A stretch of DNA of 41,525 nucleotides from Syntrophobacteraceae bacterium (GTDB lineage: Bacteria; Desulfobacterota; Syntrophobacteria; Syntrophobacterales; Syntrophobacteraceae): contig JADGQM010000003.1 of NCBI GenBank assembly GCA_017881795.1, forward strand, positions 1 through 41,525. The letters are read 5' to 3'. A program made the translations under genes and the position numbers. Every line of letters begins with the position of its first letter. Position 1 is the first letter of the stretch. This document shows positions 1-9,224 of this stretch, piece by piece. Under the pieces are notes generated by a model. It searched no databases and was not told the origin of the DNA. It saw nothing but the letters and a program-made list of their open reading frames with translations.

Positions 1-463
1 CATAGCCATCCATGCTGCCGTCTTCCGAGATTAAGCCAATGACCATCAGCCAGTTCCGGGTGGATTTACTGACCTTGACCCCCTGGCGCTGAATCGCGTT
101 CGGCAGGCTCGCCATGGCGAGCTGGAGCTTGTTCTGCACCTGGGCCCAGGCAAGGTCAGGGTCGGTCCCCGGGGCAAAGGTGAGCTGGGTGCGGGAGGCG
201 CCGGCGGAGTCACTGGTGGCGGACAGGTACAGCATCTTGTCGAAGCCGGTCATCTTCTGCTCGATGATCTGCGTGACGCTGTTTTCGACGGTTTCCGCCG
301 AGGCCCCGGGGTAGAAGGCGTCAATGGCGATCGACGGGGGGGCGATGGGGGGATACTGGGAGATGGGCAGATTGTAGATCGCCAGACCACCCGCCACCAT
401 CATGATGATAGCGATGACCCAGGCGAAGACCGGACGATCCAGAAAGAATCTTGATAGCATCAT
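1..463 (-). CDS. RND efflux transporter permease (AcrB/MexB family), N-terminal fragment running off the window
   Basis: Reverse-strand translation from the ATG at 463 gives MMLSRFFLDRPVFAWVIAIIMMVAGGLAIYNLPISQYPPIAPPSIAIDAFYPGASAETVENSVTQIIEQKMTG..., the typical HAE1-RND N-terminus; adjacent to an adaptor gene. Confidence 0.93.
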   Translation of the reverse strand, partial: MMLSRFFLDRPVFAWVIAIIMMVAGGLAIYNLPISQYPPIAPPSIAIDAFYPGASAETVENSVTQIIEQKMTGFDKMLYLSATSDSAGASRTQLTFAPGTDPDLAWAQVQNKLQLAMASLPNAIQRQGVKVSKSTRNWLMVIGLISEDGSMDGY

Positions 464-472
464 GCGCCTCCG

Positions 473-1687
473 TCAATTCGATTTCGCGGCTGGTTGGGAC
501 GTATTCCCGGGTTCGGCGCCATCTTTCCGACCGGCATCAACAGGAACGGCCTTCACGGAAGCGCCGGGCCGCACTTTTTGCATCCCCTCGACGATCACCC
601 GCTCGCCGGATGCAAGACCTGATGAGACAAGCCATTGGTCGCCAATGGCACGATCGAGAGTGAGCATCCGCTGCTGGACCTTCCCTTCGGCGTCCACGAT
701 CAACACCGCGGGGTTGCCCTTTGGATCGCGTGACACGGTCTGCTGCGGAATGAGGATGGCCTGCTCATTGATGCCTTCCTTCACTACCGCCCGGACGAAC
801 ATGCCCGGCAGGAGAACTCCTTCCGGATTGGGAACGACAACCCTCAGGATGACTGACCCCGTAGTCGGGTCCACCGTAATGTCGCGAAACTGTAGTGTCC
901 CTTCCAATGGATAGAGGGTATTGTCTTCCAGGATGAGCTTGACCTTCTGCTGGTTTCTTCCGTTTTGATTGAGGCTGCCGTCCTCCAGGCGGCGCCTCAA
1001 GCGCAGCAGTTCGGTGGTGGATTGGGGCACATCCGCGTAAATGGGGTCCAGTTGTTGAATGGTTGACAGGGCTACCGGCTGATGCGCCGTCACGAGAGCG
1101 CCATCGGTCACGCTGGATCTGCCGATACGCCCGGAAATGGGCGCGGTAACCCGGGTATACCCCAGATTGATGCGGGCGGACTCCACCGCCGCCTTCCACA
1201 CTTCAACGTCCGCCTCGGCCTGTTTCAGAGCGGCGTCGGCGTCGTCGTAGTCCTGCCGGCTCACCGCTTTGTCGGCAAGCAATTCCTGATAGCGCTGCAT
1301 TCTCAACCGGATCGCCGGCCGATTCGCTTCGGCCCTGGCAAGGGAGGCCTTGGCATTGTCGAGAGCTGCCTGAAAGGGGGCCGGATCGATTTGATAGAGA
1401 ACCTGGCCGGCCTTGACCTCAGAACCTTCCTTAAACAGGCGCTTCTGGATGAGGCCATTGACCTGGGGTCGGATTTCCGCGACGAGGTAGGCAGAGGTAC
1501 GTCCAGGCAATTCGGTGGTCAGCTCGACCTGCTGCGGCTGCGTCGTCACCACAGCTACTTCCGGGACCGGGGGCGGAGGCGCAGATTGCGGCTGACGTTC
1601 GCAGCTTCCCAGCAAAACGCCGCCTGACAGAATGATCAAAAGCACAATGAGTTTAAGCGGTTTATTAACGGTTTTATGCAGTTGCAT
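473..1687 (-). CDS. RND efflux periplasmic adaptor subunit (AcrA/MexA family lipoprotein)
   Basis: Lipobox-like signal LLGSC, HlyD/biotinyl-lipoyl motif EIRPQVNGLIQKRLFKEGSEVKAGQVLYQIDPAPF, operonic with acrB-like gene. Start placed at 1687 after GGAGGT RBS (track ORF starts at 1753). Confidence 0.93.
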   Translation of the reverse strand: MQLHKTVNKPLKLIVLLIILSGGVLLGSCERQPQSAPPPPVPEVAVVTTQPQQVELTTELPGRTSAYLVAEIRPQVNGLIQKRLFKEGSEVKAGQVLYQIDPAPFQAALDNAKASLARAEANRPAIRLRMQRYQELLADKAVSRQDYDDADAALKQAEADVEVWKAAVESARINLGYTRVTAPISGRIGRSSVTDGALVTAHQPVALSTIQQLDPIYADVPQSTTELLRLRRRLEDGSLNQNGRNQQKVKLILEDNTLYPLEGTLQFRDITVDPTTGSVILRVVVPNPEGVLLPGMFVRAVVKEGINEQAILIPQQTVSRDPKGNPAVLIVDAEGKVQQRMLTLDRAIGDQWLVSSGLASGERVIVEGMQKVRPGASVKAVPVDAGRKDGAEPGNTSQPAAKSN

Positions 1688-1749
1688 CCGAGACCTCCAG
1701 AATATCCGGTTGGGATTGACGCATTCGGTTAGCAGAAACTCGATCCGGG

Positions 1750-2373
1750 TCACTGATCGAGCAGTCCTTTGAAGAGAATATTCAAAATGGTGTCCGGATC
1801 TTCCGGGTAGGGATGGCGTTCGGGTTCGTCGAGCCAGAGGAAAAGAAAGGCGTTGGTGATGCTATCGAGGGTAACGGCCAGGTGGTAAGGGTCGGCGATC
1901 TTTCTGAACCTTTTTCGCTTCATCCCGGTCTCAAAGATCGAGGCAAGGGTTTGCATGAATTCGCTGCGTCGTTCCCGGATCTCGGAATCGAATCCGGCCA
2001 TGACGTTGTAGCGCGCTCCATGGGTCTCGGCGAAATAGAGACGGATCATGGAGACGTTGGCACGAAAAACCTCGCCCTTGGCCTGGATGTAATTTCGCAG
2101 TCTTTGAATCTCATCACCCGGTTCTTCAATAGCCTTGGTGAGCGCTTGGTGGAACTTGTAGAACTGCTCCAGGATCAGGGCCTTGTAAAGGTCCTCCTTG
2201 TTGGTGAAGAACTTGTAGAGCGTGCCAATGGCAAACTCGGCCTTCTCCGCGATCTCGTGCATGGAAACGTTGCGATACCCCTTCTTCGAAAAGAGCTCGA
2301 GCGCGGCGGCCAGCATCTCTTGACGTTGCGCTAACTTCTCTCGTTCCCGCCTTGGGAGCTTCTTCTCTTCCAT
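1750..2373 (-). CDS. TetR/AcrR family transcriptional regulator
   Basis: N-terminal HTH ...MLAAALELFSKKGYRNVSMHEIAEKAEFAIGTLYKFFTNKEDLYKALI..., upstream of RND operon on the same strand. Confidence 0.93.
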   Translation of the reverse strand: MEEKKLPRREREKLAQRQEMLAAALELFSKKGYRNVSMHEIAEKAEFAIGTLYKFFTNKEDLYKALILEQFYKFHQALTKAIEEPGDEIQRLRNYIQAKGEVFRANVSMIRLYFAETHGARYNVMAGFDSEIRERRSEFMQTLASIFETGMKRKRFRKIADPYHLAVTLDSITNAFLFLWLDEPERHPYPEDPDTILNILFKGLLDQ

Positions 2374-2407
2374 CCTTTTACCTCTCGACCTGCAATATCA
2401 ATCCAAT

Positions 2408-2427
2408 ATGTGAATATGACGTCACAT
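2408..2427. promoter_or_regulatory. candidate TetR operator
   Basis: Perfect inverted repeat ATGTGA-ATATGACG-TCACAT, also containing the palindrome TGACGTCA, about 35 bp upstream of the tetR start. Confidence 0.45.
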
Positions 2428-2684
2428 TATATAACAGGACTTCGCATTGTAAAGAGGAATCTAAAGAAATTGTCGATCCGTGGCGGCGGTCTTTTGCCGA
2501 TCGTTCGCGTTTTCAGTAAAGCCCTTGGCGTGACGGCCTGGAGACATCCTTTTTGAAGAACTGATGGAAGGAGATCTTTGTGTCGCGTTTGAGAGGGTTA
2601 ATTCTTGGCAAATCCTTATCGTCGCCAGTTGCTGAACGAGGAATCGGTGCACAGAGACTGTGTGCGCTGGTGCCAGGATTTCAG

Positions 2685-4562
2685 CTAAAAGGCCTGTCCG
2701 ATGCTGAAATAAAACTGGTATGGATTGAAGAAGTTCTGGTTTGGAGGGTTGAGCTCATAACCGAAATCCAACCTCAAGGGACCAACCAGCGTAAGGTATC
2801 GGAGTCCGCAGCCCGCGGTGTAGCGAAGATTGCTCCAGACGACCTCAAAGCTTCGTTCATACACGTTTCCAAAATCCGTAAAGAGCACTCCCTCAAATGC
2901 TTTCGGGAGAGGAAAACGCCATTCCAGGCTGCCCTCAATCAGAGTCATGCCGCCAATGGGATTACCGGACTGGTCCAGAGGACCAAGCTTCTGATAGGGA
3001 TACCCCCGGACACTGTCCGCCCCTCCCGCAAAAAACCGTTTGAATATGGGAATATATGCCGTACTTTCAAGGGGTTGAATTCCACCCCATTTAAACTTTG
3101 CGGCCAGAACACCATATTTGCTGAGGGGCAAGTACCCCCTGCCTTCCAAAATCAGCTTGACATAGTCGACTTGGGAGCCCAGAGCACTCGAGGCCCACTC
3201 AACCGTGTGAAAAAAGCGCAATCCCTGGCGAGGATTAGCCGGCACATCCACATGCTCCCATGCGTTTCCCTGCAGGAGCGCCGACACAAAATAATTCTCG
3301 CGCTCCTGATTCTGCGGACCTTGAACGACCGGTTGCACAATCACGTTGGACAGGCGGTTCGCTTCGAGATCATACCCAATGGTGGATGCCAGCCTTTCGT
3401 TCCACTTGTAATTGAAAACAGGGTCCAAATATACCTTTTGATTCTCGAACGAAACCTGGTTCTCATGTTCTATCCCGCCATCCACGGTAAGATGGTCACG
3501 CGGTGTCAAAAAATAGGGCTGAAGGAGTCTTGCTTGCACCAACTGAACAATGGAGCTCGCCTTTGCATTGATCTGGAAGCGCCTGCCATCACCGAGGAAA
3601 TTTCGAATTTCCCACTGCAGCTGGCCGCGAAACTCATCCTCAGTGCCGTAACCAACCCCCACGCGGACCGTCTGTTTCTTGGCCTCCTTCACGAGAATCC
3701 GGACCGGCAGAGTGGTCGCGTTTCCTTCCGTGTTATCGACAGTTAAATCGACAACCTGAAAGAGCTCCAGGCCAAAAAGGCGCTGCTGGGTATCCTGGAT
3801 TTTCGAACCATTGAAGCGATCTCCGGGATGAAAAGTCACTTCGCGATAGATGACCTGATCCGCAACCTTCTCATTCCCTTCCAGAATGATCGGGCCGAAG
3901 GTGCATACCGGCCCCGTTTGAACCTCCACGGAGATCTCAGCCCGGTTGGTGCTCTTGTCGAGGCGCGCCTTCATGTCAACACGAGCCTTTGGATGACCCC
4001 AGTCCGAAAGATATCGCACCACGGCTTTCTCAATGTCCTGGTAAGCGGGAGTCGTGAATCGGCTGTCGACGTGTAACGGCATGACCCGGAGCAACTCACT
4101 GTGCCAGGGACCCGCCGGTTCGCCATCCACCAGGAGAGTCACTTCGGAAACCTGCATAGGAGGTCCTTCATTAACTTGAATTTCAACCAGGACCTCGTTT
4201 CCGAAGAAAGGAGTAACCTTGGGTGACTCAACGCTTGCATGATAGAACCCCTGACTGCGACAATATGTCTGGATCCGTTCCAGATCGTCGCTTAGGATTT
4301 TTTCATCGAGCGGAGCTTTGATGAACAGTCCGAAAGACTTTTCCTTGGTGGCAAGAAGCTTTTTTAGATCGCTGGATGAGACCGATTCGATTCCCTTGAA
4401 CTTTATGAAACGCACCTCATAGGCGGGAGATTGCGAGGGCTCTTCCTGCGTCCCTTGAGCCGGCGAAGTTGGTAAAACCAGGAGAAAAAGGGCCAGCCCA
4501 AACCGCAAGAGCAGATGGAGGCTGGGGTGTCCCTCTTTTGTCACCGACGTTATGGCGCACAC
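2685..4562 (-). CDS. Omp85/BamA-TamA family outer membrane protein with POTRA repeats
   Basis: Signal peptide, POTRA-like repeats (YEVRFIKFKGIESVSSSDLKKLL..., GPIILEGNEKVADQVIYREVTFHPGDRFNGSKI), C-terminal barrel with FFAGGADSVRGYPYQKLGP (VRGY/F motif) and terminal aromatic F. Confidence 0.9.
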   Translation of the reverse strand: MCAITSVTKEGHPSLHLLLRFGLALFLLVLPTSPAQGTQEEPSQSPAYEVRFIKFKGIESVSSSDLKKLLATKEKSFGLFIKAPLDEKILSDDLERIQTYCRSQGFYHASVESPKVTPFFGNEVLVEIQVNEGPPMQVSEVTLLVDGEPAGPWHSELLRVMPLHVDSRFTTPAYQDIEKAVVRYLSDWGHPKARVDMKARLDKSTNRAEISVEVQTGPVCTFGPIILEGNEKVADQVIYREVTFHPGDRFNGSKIQDTQQRLFGLELFQVVDLTVDNTEGNATTLPVRILVKEAKKQTVRVGVGYGTEDEFRGQLQWEIRNFLGDGRRFQINAKASSIVQLVQARLLQPYFLTPRDHLTVDGGIEHENQVSFENQKVYLDPVFNYKWNERLASTIGYDLEANRLSNVIVQPVVQGPQNQERENYFVSALLQGNAWEHVDVPANPRQGLRFFHTVEWASSALGSQVDYVKLILEGRGYLPLSKYGVLAAKFKWGGIQPLESTAYIPIFKRFFAGGADSVRGYPYQKLGPLDQSGNPIGGMTLIEGSLEWRFPLPKAFEGVLFTDFGNVYERSFEVVWSNLRYTAGCGLRYLTLVGPLRLDFGYELNPPNQNFFNPYQFYFSIGQAF

Positions 4563-4578
4563 TTCGTTCTACATTCTG

Positions 4579-5430
4579 TTACTGAAGCTGCTTCAATTTC
4601 TTCTGTGCAGCTTGGGCCTGAGGACTGTCGGGATACTTTTCCACCAACCGTTCGTAAAGAATCCGCGCTGCGGTGGCATCGCCCATCTGCTGGAATGCTG
4701 TCCCCTGCTTAAACAGCGCCTGCGGCACTTTGCTGCCCTTCGGGTAGCGTTCGATTACCTGCTGGTAGACCTCAACCGCATCTTGATAACGCTTTTCCGA
4801 GAGATAGCACTCCCCGATCGAATAGAGGGCGTTATCGGCCAACTGAGACTTGGGATACTTAGCGATGAAACTCTGATAATCTTTCCGCGCAGCATCAAAC
4901 TGTCCCTGCTGGAACGACTGAGTTGCTTTGTCAAAAAGCGCTTTTTCCGGGTCCTCCTTTTCCGGGATGGCGATATTCGGCTGTGGCGCGGGAGTCGTCT
5001 TGGCCACCGGGGGCGGCGTTGGACTGGTAACTGTGGCCAGACCGGGGGGGGCGGTCGGCGGGGCCGTCGTTATTGTAGGCGTCGCCGACGGCGAGGGCGC
5101 TGCCGGTGATTGGGGTGCTGATGCGGCAACGCGGGCCAATTGCTCGATTTTGCGATCTTCTTCCTCGACGCGGCCATTGAGGGCCCCCACCTTAAGCTGC
5201 AACTCGTCCAGGCGGGAATACAAGTCGGCTCTTTTCTGCGACTGGCCATCCATACCGTCGACGCGCCGTTCCAGTGCTTGAACCCGCTCGTACAGCATGG
5301 AAATATTCTGCTGGAGGGCGTTCATTTCATGGACTGAGGTTGAGGCACACCCTGTAAGCAAGCCCAAGACAGCCAGTGTGACTAATAGTAATTTGACTTC
5401 AATCCGCCTCAATTTATTCCCCACTTTCAT
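4579..5430 (-). CDS. cpoB: Tol-Pal system protein YbgF/CpoB (coiled-coil plus TPR)
   Basis: N-terminal lipoprotein-like signal, coiled coil, Pro-rich linker, then TPRs ALFDKATQSFQQGQFDAARKDYQSFIAKYPKSQLADNALYSIGECYLSEKRYQDAVEVYQQVIERYPKGSKVPQALFKQG; position 3' of pal. Confidence 0.92.
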   Translation of the reverse strand: MKVGNKLRRIEVKLLLVTLAVLGLLTGCASTSVHEMNALQQNISMLYERVQALERRVDGMDGQSQKRADLYSRLDELQLKVGALNGRVEEEDRKIEQLARVAASAPQSPAAPSPSATPTITTAPPTAPPGLATVTSPTPPPVAKTTPAPQPNIAIPEKEDPEKALFDKATQSFQQGQFDAARKDYQSFIAKYPKSQLADNALYSIGECYLSEKRYQDAVEVYQQVIERYPKGSKVPQALFKQGTAFQQMGDATAARILYERLVEKYPDSPQAQAAQKKLKQLQ

Positions 5431-5458
5431 AAACTCTCCCTTCCTCATCCCGAGTATT

Positions 5459-5487
5459 GGATGTCGGATGTCGGATGTCGGATGTCG
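5459..5487. repeat. tandem heptamer (GGATGTC)x4
   Basis: ggatgtcggatgtcggatgtcggatgtcg read directly in the cpoB-pal intergenic region. Confidence 0.85.
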
Positions 5488-5574
5488 AGGGTCGGACTGG
5501 GAATTCCAAACAGGGTTATCCTGGATTCTATGGTGCTCCTCATCCTTTGGCGTCTCTTCCTCAACCGGTTTCTC

Positions 5575-6153
5575 TTAATGATTCAAAACAAAGTGATCTC
5601 TTCGATTCTTTGCCCAGGCGGCTTCATCATGGCCTGTGGCAGCCGGGCGCTCTTTACCGTAGCTGATGGTCGTGAGATTCGTACGGTTGACTCCCGAATT
5701 GCTGATGTATTGCAGCGCGCTGTTCGCCCGGCGCTCCCCGAGCGCCAAATTATATTCCGTCGTTCCGCGTTCATCGCAATGACCTTCGATCGTCACTTTG
5801 GCCTTTGGGTAACGTTTGATGAAAGCAACCTTTTCATCCAGAATTCGCTTTGCCGGTTCGCTCAACACATAAGCATCATAGTCAAAATAGATGTCTTCAT
5901 TTTCAAACTTTTGAGATTTGGCAAGGAACTCCTGTTTTTCCTGTTCTGAGCCAATCCCAAGTTCCCGCCACCTGGCGTCATCCAATCCTGCGCCCCCCGC
6001 TCCCCCAGGTCCCCCCGTTCCTAAACCTTCCGACGGTCCGCCAGTCCCAGCACCAAAACCAGGTTGAGGGGGCACGGTCTGCTTTGCGCAAGCAAACCCT
6101 CCAACCATAAGAGCGAGAATCAAGAACATTCGAACAAGCGAATCACACCTCAT
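5575..6153 (-). CDS. pal: peptidoglycan-associated lipoprotein Pal (OmpA-like)
   Basis: Lipobox VGGFAC; EDIYFDYDAYVLSEPAKRILDEKVAFIKRYPKAKVTIEGHCDERGTTEYNLALGERRANSALQYISNSGV. Start set at 6153 by GAGGAGG RBS. Confidence 0.95.
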   Translation of the reverse strand: MRCDSLVRMFLILALMVGGFACAKQTVPPQPGFGAGTGGPSEGLGTGGPGGAGGAGLDDARWRELGIGSEQEKQEFLAKSQKFENEDIYFDYDAYVLSEPAKRILDEKVAFIKRYPKAKVTIEGHCDERGTTEYNLALGERRANSALQYISNSGVNRTNLTTISYGKERPAATGHDEAAWAKNRRDHFVLNH

Positions 6154-6296
6154 TTTCATCCTCCTCAATGTCACGTGGGTTAATCTGGAAACACAACCTT
6201 TAGGATCTTTGGATTTTTCACAACAAAACGGCTCTTCGACATGTTGCGGCCGATTACTCTCAGCGAAGAACCGAGAACGAGTAACCAGGATTATTT

Positions 6297-7631
6297 TCAA
6301 CGTCCACTCGCTCTTGGTGACCAATCGGGAAGCTCCTGCCCACTGCCGCTTCGAGTGAGGCGTCTAGCTCCGGTCCCATTGGTCTGCAGAATCCAGATGG
6401 CAGAACCGCCTTCCCGGGTTGAACTGAAAGCCAGCATGCGGCCGTCCGGGGACCACGTGGGATCTTCATTACTTCCCTCACCGTGCGTGAGTTGGCGCGC
6501 ATCGCTTCCATCCGGTCGGATGATGGCGATGTTGTGGCGTCCCCCAACTAGGCTGGTATAGGCGATCCAATCCCCTTTGGGGCTCCACGATGGCGCAGTA
6601 TTGTAATTTCCGCTGAAAGTGACGCGCCGCTTCTGACCGCTGGCGACGTCAAAGACGTAAACCTGAGGATTCCCGGTTTCATCCGATACGTAGGCCAGGC
6701 GTTTACCGTCAGGCGACCAGCCGGGGGAAACATTAATCGAAAAGCCTTGAACCAACTTCTGGATGATCTCGCCCGACGACGATATCAGATAAATATTGGG
6801 ATTTCCATCCTTGGAGAGAGTAACCGCCAGTTCATTGCTGCCGGGCCTCCAGGCCGGGGAGATGTTCAGGCCCGGATATCCGCATATGAGGCGCTGCGCC
6901 CCGTCCATAAGATTGACGGCGTACACTTTGGTGCCGCCTTCCTTGTAACTGACATAGGCCAACTGCGTTCCATTCGAGTTCCAGGCCGGCGACAAATTGA
7001 GGCTGTTGTCGCGAGTGACCTGAACCGGATTGCTACCATCGAAATCCACAACATAGATCTCTTTCCCTTTGCCCTGAGCCTGTACATATGCAATTTTGGT
7101 GTCAAATACGCCCCTCTCTCCCGTGAGAGCGTAGAGAATTTCATCCGCAAAACGATGGATCATCAACCGCCAGTTCCGTGTCTCTCCTTCATACACTTTC
7201 CCAAAAACCATGCGGGAACCCACGACATCGAAAAGGCGCCCCTCGATCTTCAAAGTCGGACCTTGGACTTGATATGCTCCGCGCGCCAGGAAGTCAGCAC
7301 CCAGTCTCCGCCAGTCCGGAAACTTGATATCCGCTGCGGTCAATCCCATCGCCTGAGGATCTTCCAAGAAGCCTTTCGGATCGAGCGGACGAAAGAGCCC
7401 CGAGTAATCGAGATCGTTTGCCAGGGTCTCGCCCATGTCCCGGGCCAGTTGCGTCTGTTCCGCTGTCTGACGCTTAAAATCAGGGATGGCGATGGGTATT
7501 CTTTCAAAACTAGGTTGGGTAATATCGATGTACACCCGCTGCGCCGAGACGGTTTCACCCCATACCAAAGTAATCGCGCCAACGATAAGGAGGCAATTCC
7601 ACCAGACAATCAACCGCTTCTTCAGCAACAT
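6297..7631 (-). CDS. tolB: Tol-Pal system beta-propeller protein TolB
   Basis: N-terminal TolB domain followed by WD40-like PD40 repeats (NVSPGWSPDGKRLAYVSDETGNPQVYVFDVASGQ, NTAPSWSPKGDWIAYTS). Confidence 0.95.
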   Translation of the reverse strand: MLLKKRLIVWWNCLLIVGAITLVWGETVSAQRVYIDITQPSFERIPIAIPDFKRQTAEQTQLARDMGETLANDLDYSGLFRPLDPKGFLEDPQAMGLTAADIKFPDWRRLGADFLARGAYQVQGPTLKIEGRLFDVVGSRMVFGKVYEGETRNWRLMIHRFADEILYALTGERGVFDTKIAYVQAQGKGKEIYVVDFDGSNPVQVTRDNSLNLSPAWNSNGTQLAYVSYKEGGTKVYAVNLMDGAQRLICGYPGLNISPAWRPGSNELAVTLSKDGNPNIYLISSSGEIIQKLVQGFSINVSPGWSPDGKRLAYVSDETGNPQVYVFDVASGQKRRVTFSGNYNTAPSWSPKGDWIAYTSLVGGRHNIAIIRPDGSDARQLTHGEGSNEDPTWSPDGRMLAFSSTREGGSAIWILQTNGTGARRLTRSGSGQELPDWSPRASGR

Positions 7632-7661
7632 TTTCTTGACAATCCTCCGTCACAATGATGG

Positions 7662-8657
7662 TCATGAAAGGTCTTCAGGGCGGAATCGGAGCCCGATTTC
7701 TTCTTGAGCAGGGCTGTAAATCGCTGGAAAAGGCGGGAGCGGTTCGGCTTTCCGAACCGCTCTCCTGGCCGATTCATCGTAAACCTCATTGCCGGAGCTC
7801 TTCTCCACCCGCATGTCCAACACCTTCCCATCGCGTCTGAGCACGATAATGAGCACCGTCTCCAAGCGCTGAGCCTTGAGAAACTCAGGAAGAGCCCACT
7901 GTCTACGAATCGCATTCCAGATTTCCGTATAGTAAAGCCGACGAGCCAGTCCAACCTGCGCTCCGTCAGCCCCTCCTGGCGGCCCCCCCTGCTGAACTCC
8001 CTTTTCTCCAGCCCCCTTGGCAGCACCGTCACGAGATCCCGTAGCGCCCTTCTCCCCGCTCTGCCCACCCCCGGGTGCACTCTGCCCTTCTTTCTTCTCT
8101 GTAGGTGCACCCTGCCCTTCCTTTTTCTCTGTATTTGAGGGCGCGGGTGAGCCCTTTTCGCCTCCCTCTTTGGCGCCTTGAGCGACTTGCACCCGTTCGG
8201 GCGTTTTCGGTTTGGGAATGAGCTTCTCCACGCTCTTCTCGACGGCAGCCGCGCTCTGCGAGTTGGTCGAGAATTTCGGGACTTCAGGCGCCTCCATCTT
8301 TTTTATTTCAGCCTCGGGCCTGGCATTCGGTTCATCCAATTGCAGCCTTTTAACCGGGACCATTGGACCAGACTTGGCGCGATTCGCGGAAGATGTCTTT
8401 TGATCATCCTGGCTTTTCGGCTCCGTGGCCCCTTTGACCGTGGTTCCTTTAGGAGCAGTGTCCTTCCCCAGACCGATGTCCTGCGTGGTGACCAGGTTAA
8501 CCGTCCAGAAGGGATTGGCCAGCACTGTCTTGGAAGGGCTGAAGGGGCCCACGATCGCAAGGACCACGATGAGGGAGTGAACCAGAAATGAACCCCCAAC
8601 TCCCGTCCAAACATCCTCTTTCGACAATTTTCGTGATGAAAAGTCTAAGGATTCCAA
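7662..8657 (-). CDS. tolA: TolA/TonB C-terminal domain protein, TolA of the tol-pal cluster
   Basis: Single N-terminal TM, long low-complexity linker, C-terminal YYTEIWNAIRRQWALPEFLKAQRLETVLIIVLRRDGKVLDMRVEKSSGNEVYDESARRAVRKAEPLPPFP; between tolR and tolB. Confidence 0.88.
   Translation of the reverse strand: MESLDFSSRKLSKEDVWTGVGGSFLVHSLIVVLAIVGPFSPSKTVLANPFWTVNLVTTQDIGLGKDTAPKGTTVKGATEPKSQDDQKTSSANRAKSGPMVPVKRLQLDEPNARPEAEIKKMEAPEVPKFSTNSQSAAAVEKSVEKLIPKPKTPERVQVAQGAKEGGEKGSPAPSNTEKKEGQGAPTEKKEGQSAPGGGQSGEKGATGSRDGAAKGAGEKGVQQGGPPGGADGAQVGLARRLYYTEIWNAIRRQWALPEFLKAQRLETVLIIVLRRDGKVLDMRVEKSSGNEVYDESARRAVRKAEPLPPFPAIYSPAQEEIGLRFRPEDLS
8074..8133. repeat. 30-bp in-frame tandem duplication inside tolA linker
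   Basis: ggtgcactctgcccttctttcttctctgta / ggtgcaccctgcccttcctttttctctgta; encodes duplicated EKKEGQxAP. Confidence 0.75.
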
Positions 8658-8703
8658 GAAAATAACCCTCTAAACCTGATTCCTCAAAACGTTCCTGGAA
8701 GCA

Positions 8704-9147
8704 TCATGGCGATGGGGTCTTTGATGAGCTTTTCAGTGGTTCTGTAACCATTCCGATCTGATCGATTCCGGCCTCGCGTATCACCCCCATCACTTGCACG
8801 ACAAAGCCATAAGGGATCTTCTCGTCAGCCCGCAAGAAAACACCCTGACGGCGGTTCTGATTCTGGTAGATCGATAACAACTTGGATCCGAGCGCGTCCA
8901 GGTCAACGGGATATTCATTGATGAAAATTTTTCGATCCTGGTTGACAGTCACCATCAAGCGCTCTTCCTCCGTGGGGATTGCCGGCGCCGAAGCTTGAGG
9001 AAGGTTCACATCAATTCCTTGCGTCATCATCGGAGCAGTTACCATAAAGATAATCAACAATACAAGCATGACGTCTACAAACGGAGTCACATTGATCTCC
9101 GAGACCATCTTCCCATTTTGATTTCTTCCGCCTGCTTGCATCCCCAT
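8704..9147 (-). CDS. tolR: ExbD/TolR family protein
   Basis: MVSEINVTPFVDVMLVLLIIFMVTAPMMTQGIDVNLPQA: canonical TolR/ExbD motif. Confidence 0.95.
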   Translation of the reverse strand: MGMQAGGRNQNGKMVSEINVTPFVDVMLVLLIIFMVTAPMMTQGIDVNLPQASAPAIPTEEERLMVTVNQDRKIFINEYPVDLDALGSKLLSIYQNQNRRQGVFLRADEKIPYGFVVQVMGVIREAGIDQIGMVTEPLKSSSKTPSP

Positions 9148-9162
9148 CGACGATCTCCAACA

Positions 9163-9211
9163 TTGGCTCTTGGCGTTTGGCTCTTGGCTCTTGGTTCTTG
9201 GCGTTTGGCCT
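9163..9211. repeat. cluster of degenerate TTGGCTC/TTGGCGT heptamers (about 7 units)
   Basis: ttggctc ttggcgt ttggctc ttggctc ttggttc ttggcgt ttggcct read directly in the tolQ-tolR gap. Confidence 0.8.
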
Positions 9212-9224
9212 ATGAAGAGCTCTC

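Noticed and set aside
402-914. 170-aa plus-strand ORF opposite the adaptor gene
   Set aside because: Overlaps the start of the RND operon in antisense; composition rich in S/R/T typical of spurious frames.
2408-2427. CRP/Fnr-type site (TGTGA...TCACA)
   Set aside because: The half-site spacing is 8 nt rather than the 6 nt expected for a CRP site; a TetR operator is more likely.
2461-2652. 63-aa minus-strand ORF upstream of tetR
   Set aside because: No recognisable motif, could be random; not enough support.
2580-3746. 388-aa plus-strand ORF opposite the Omp85 gene
   Set aside because: Antisense shadow of a well-supported outer membrane protein gene.
6747-7658. 303-aa plus-strand ORF opposite tolB
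   Set aside because: Antisense shadow of tolB.
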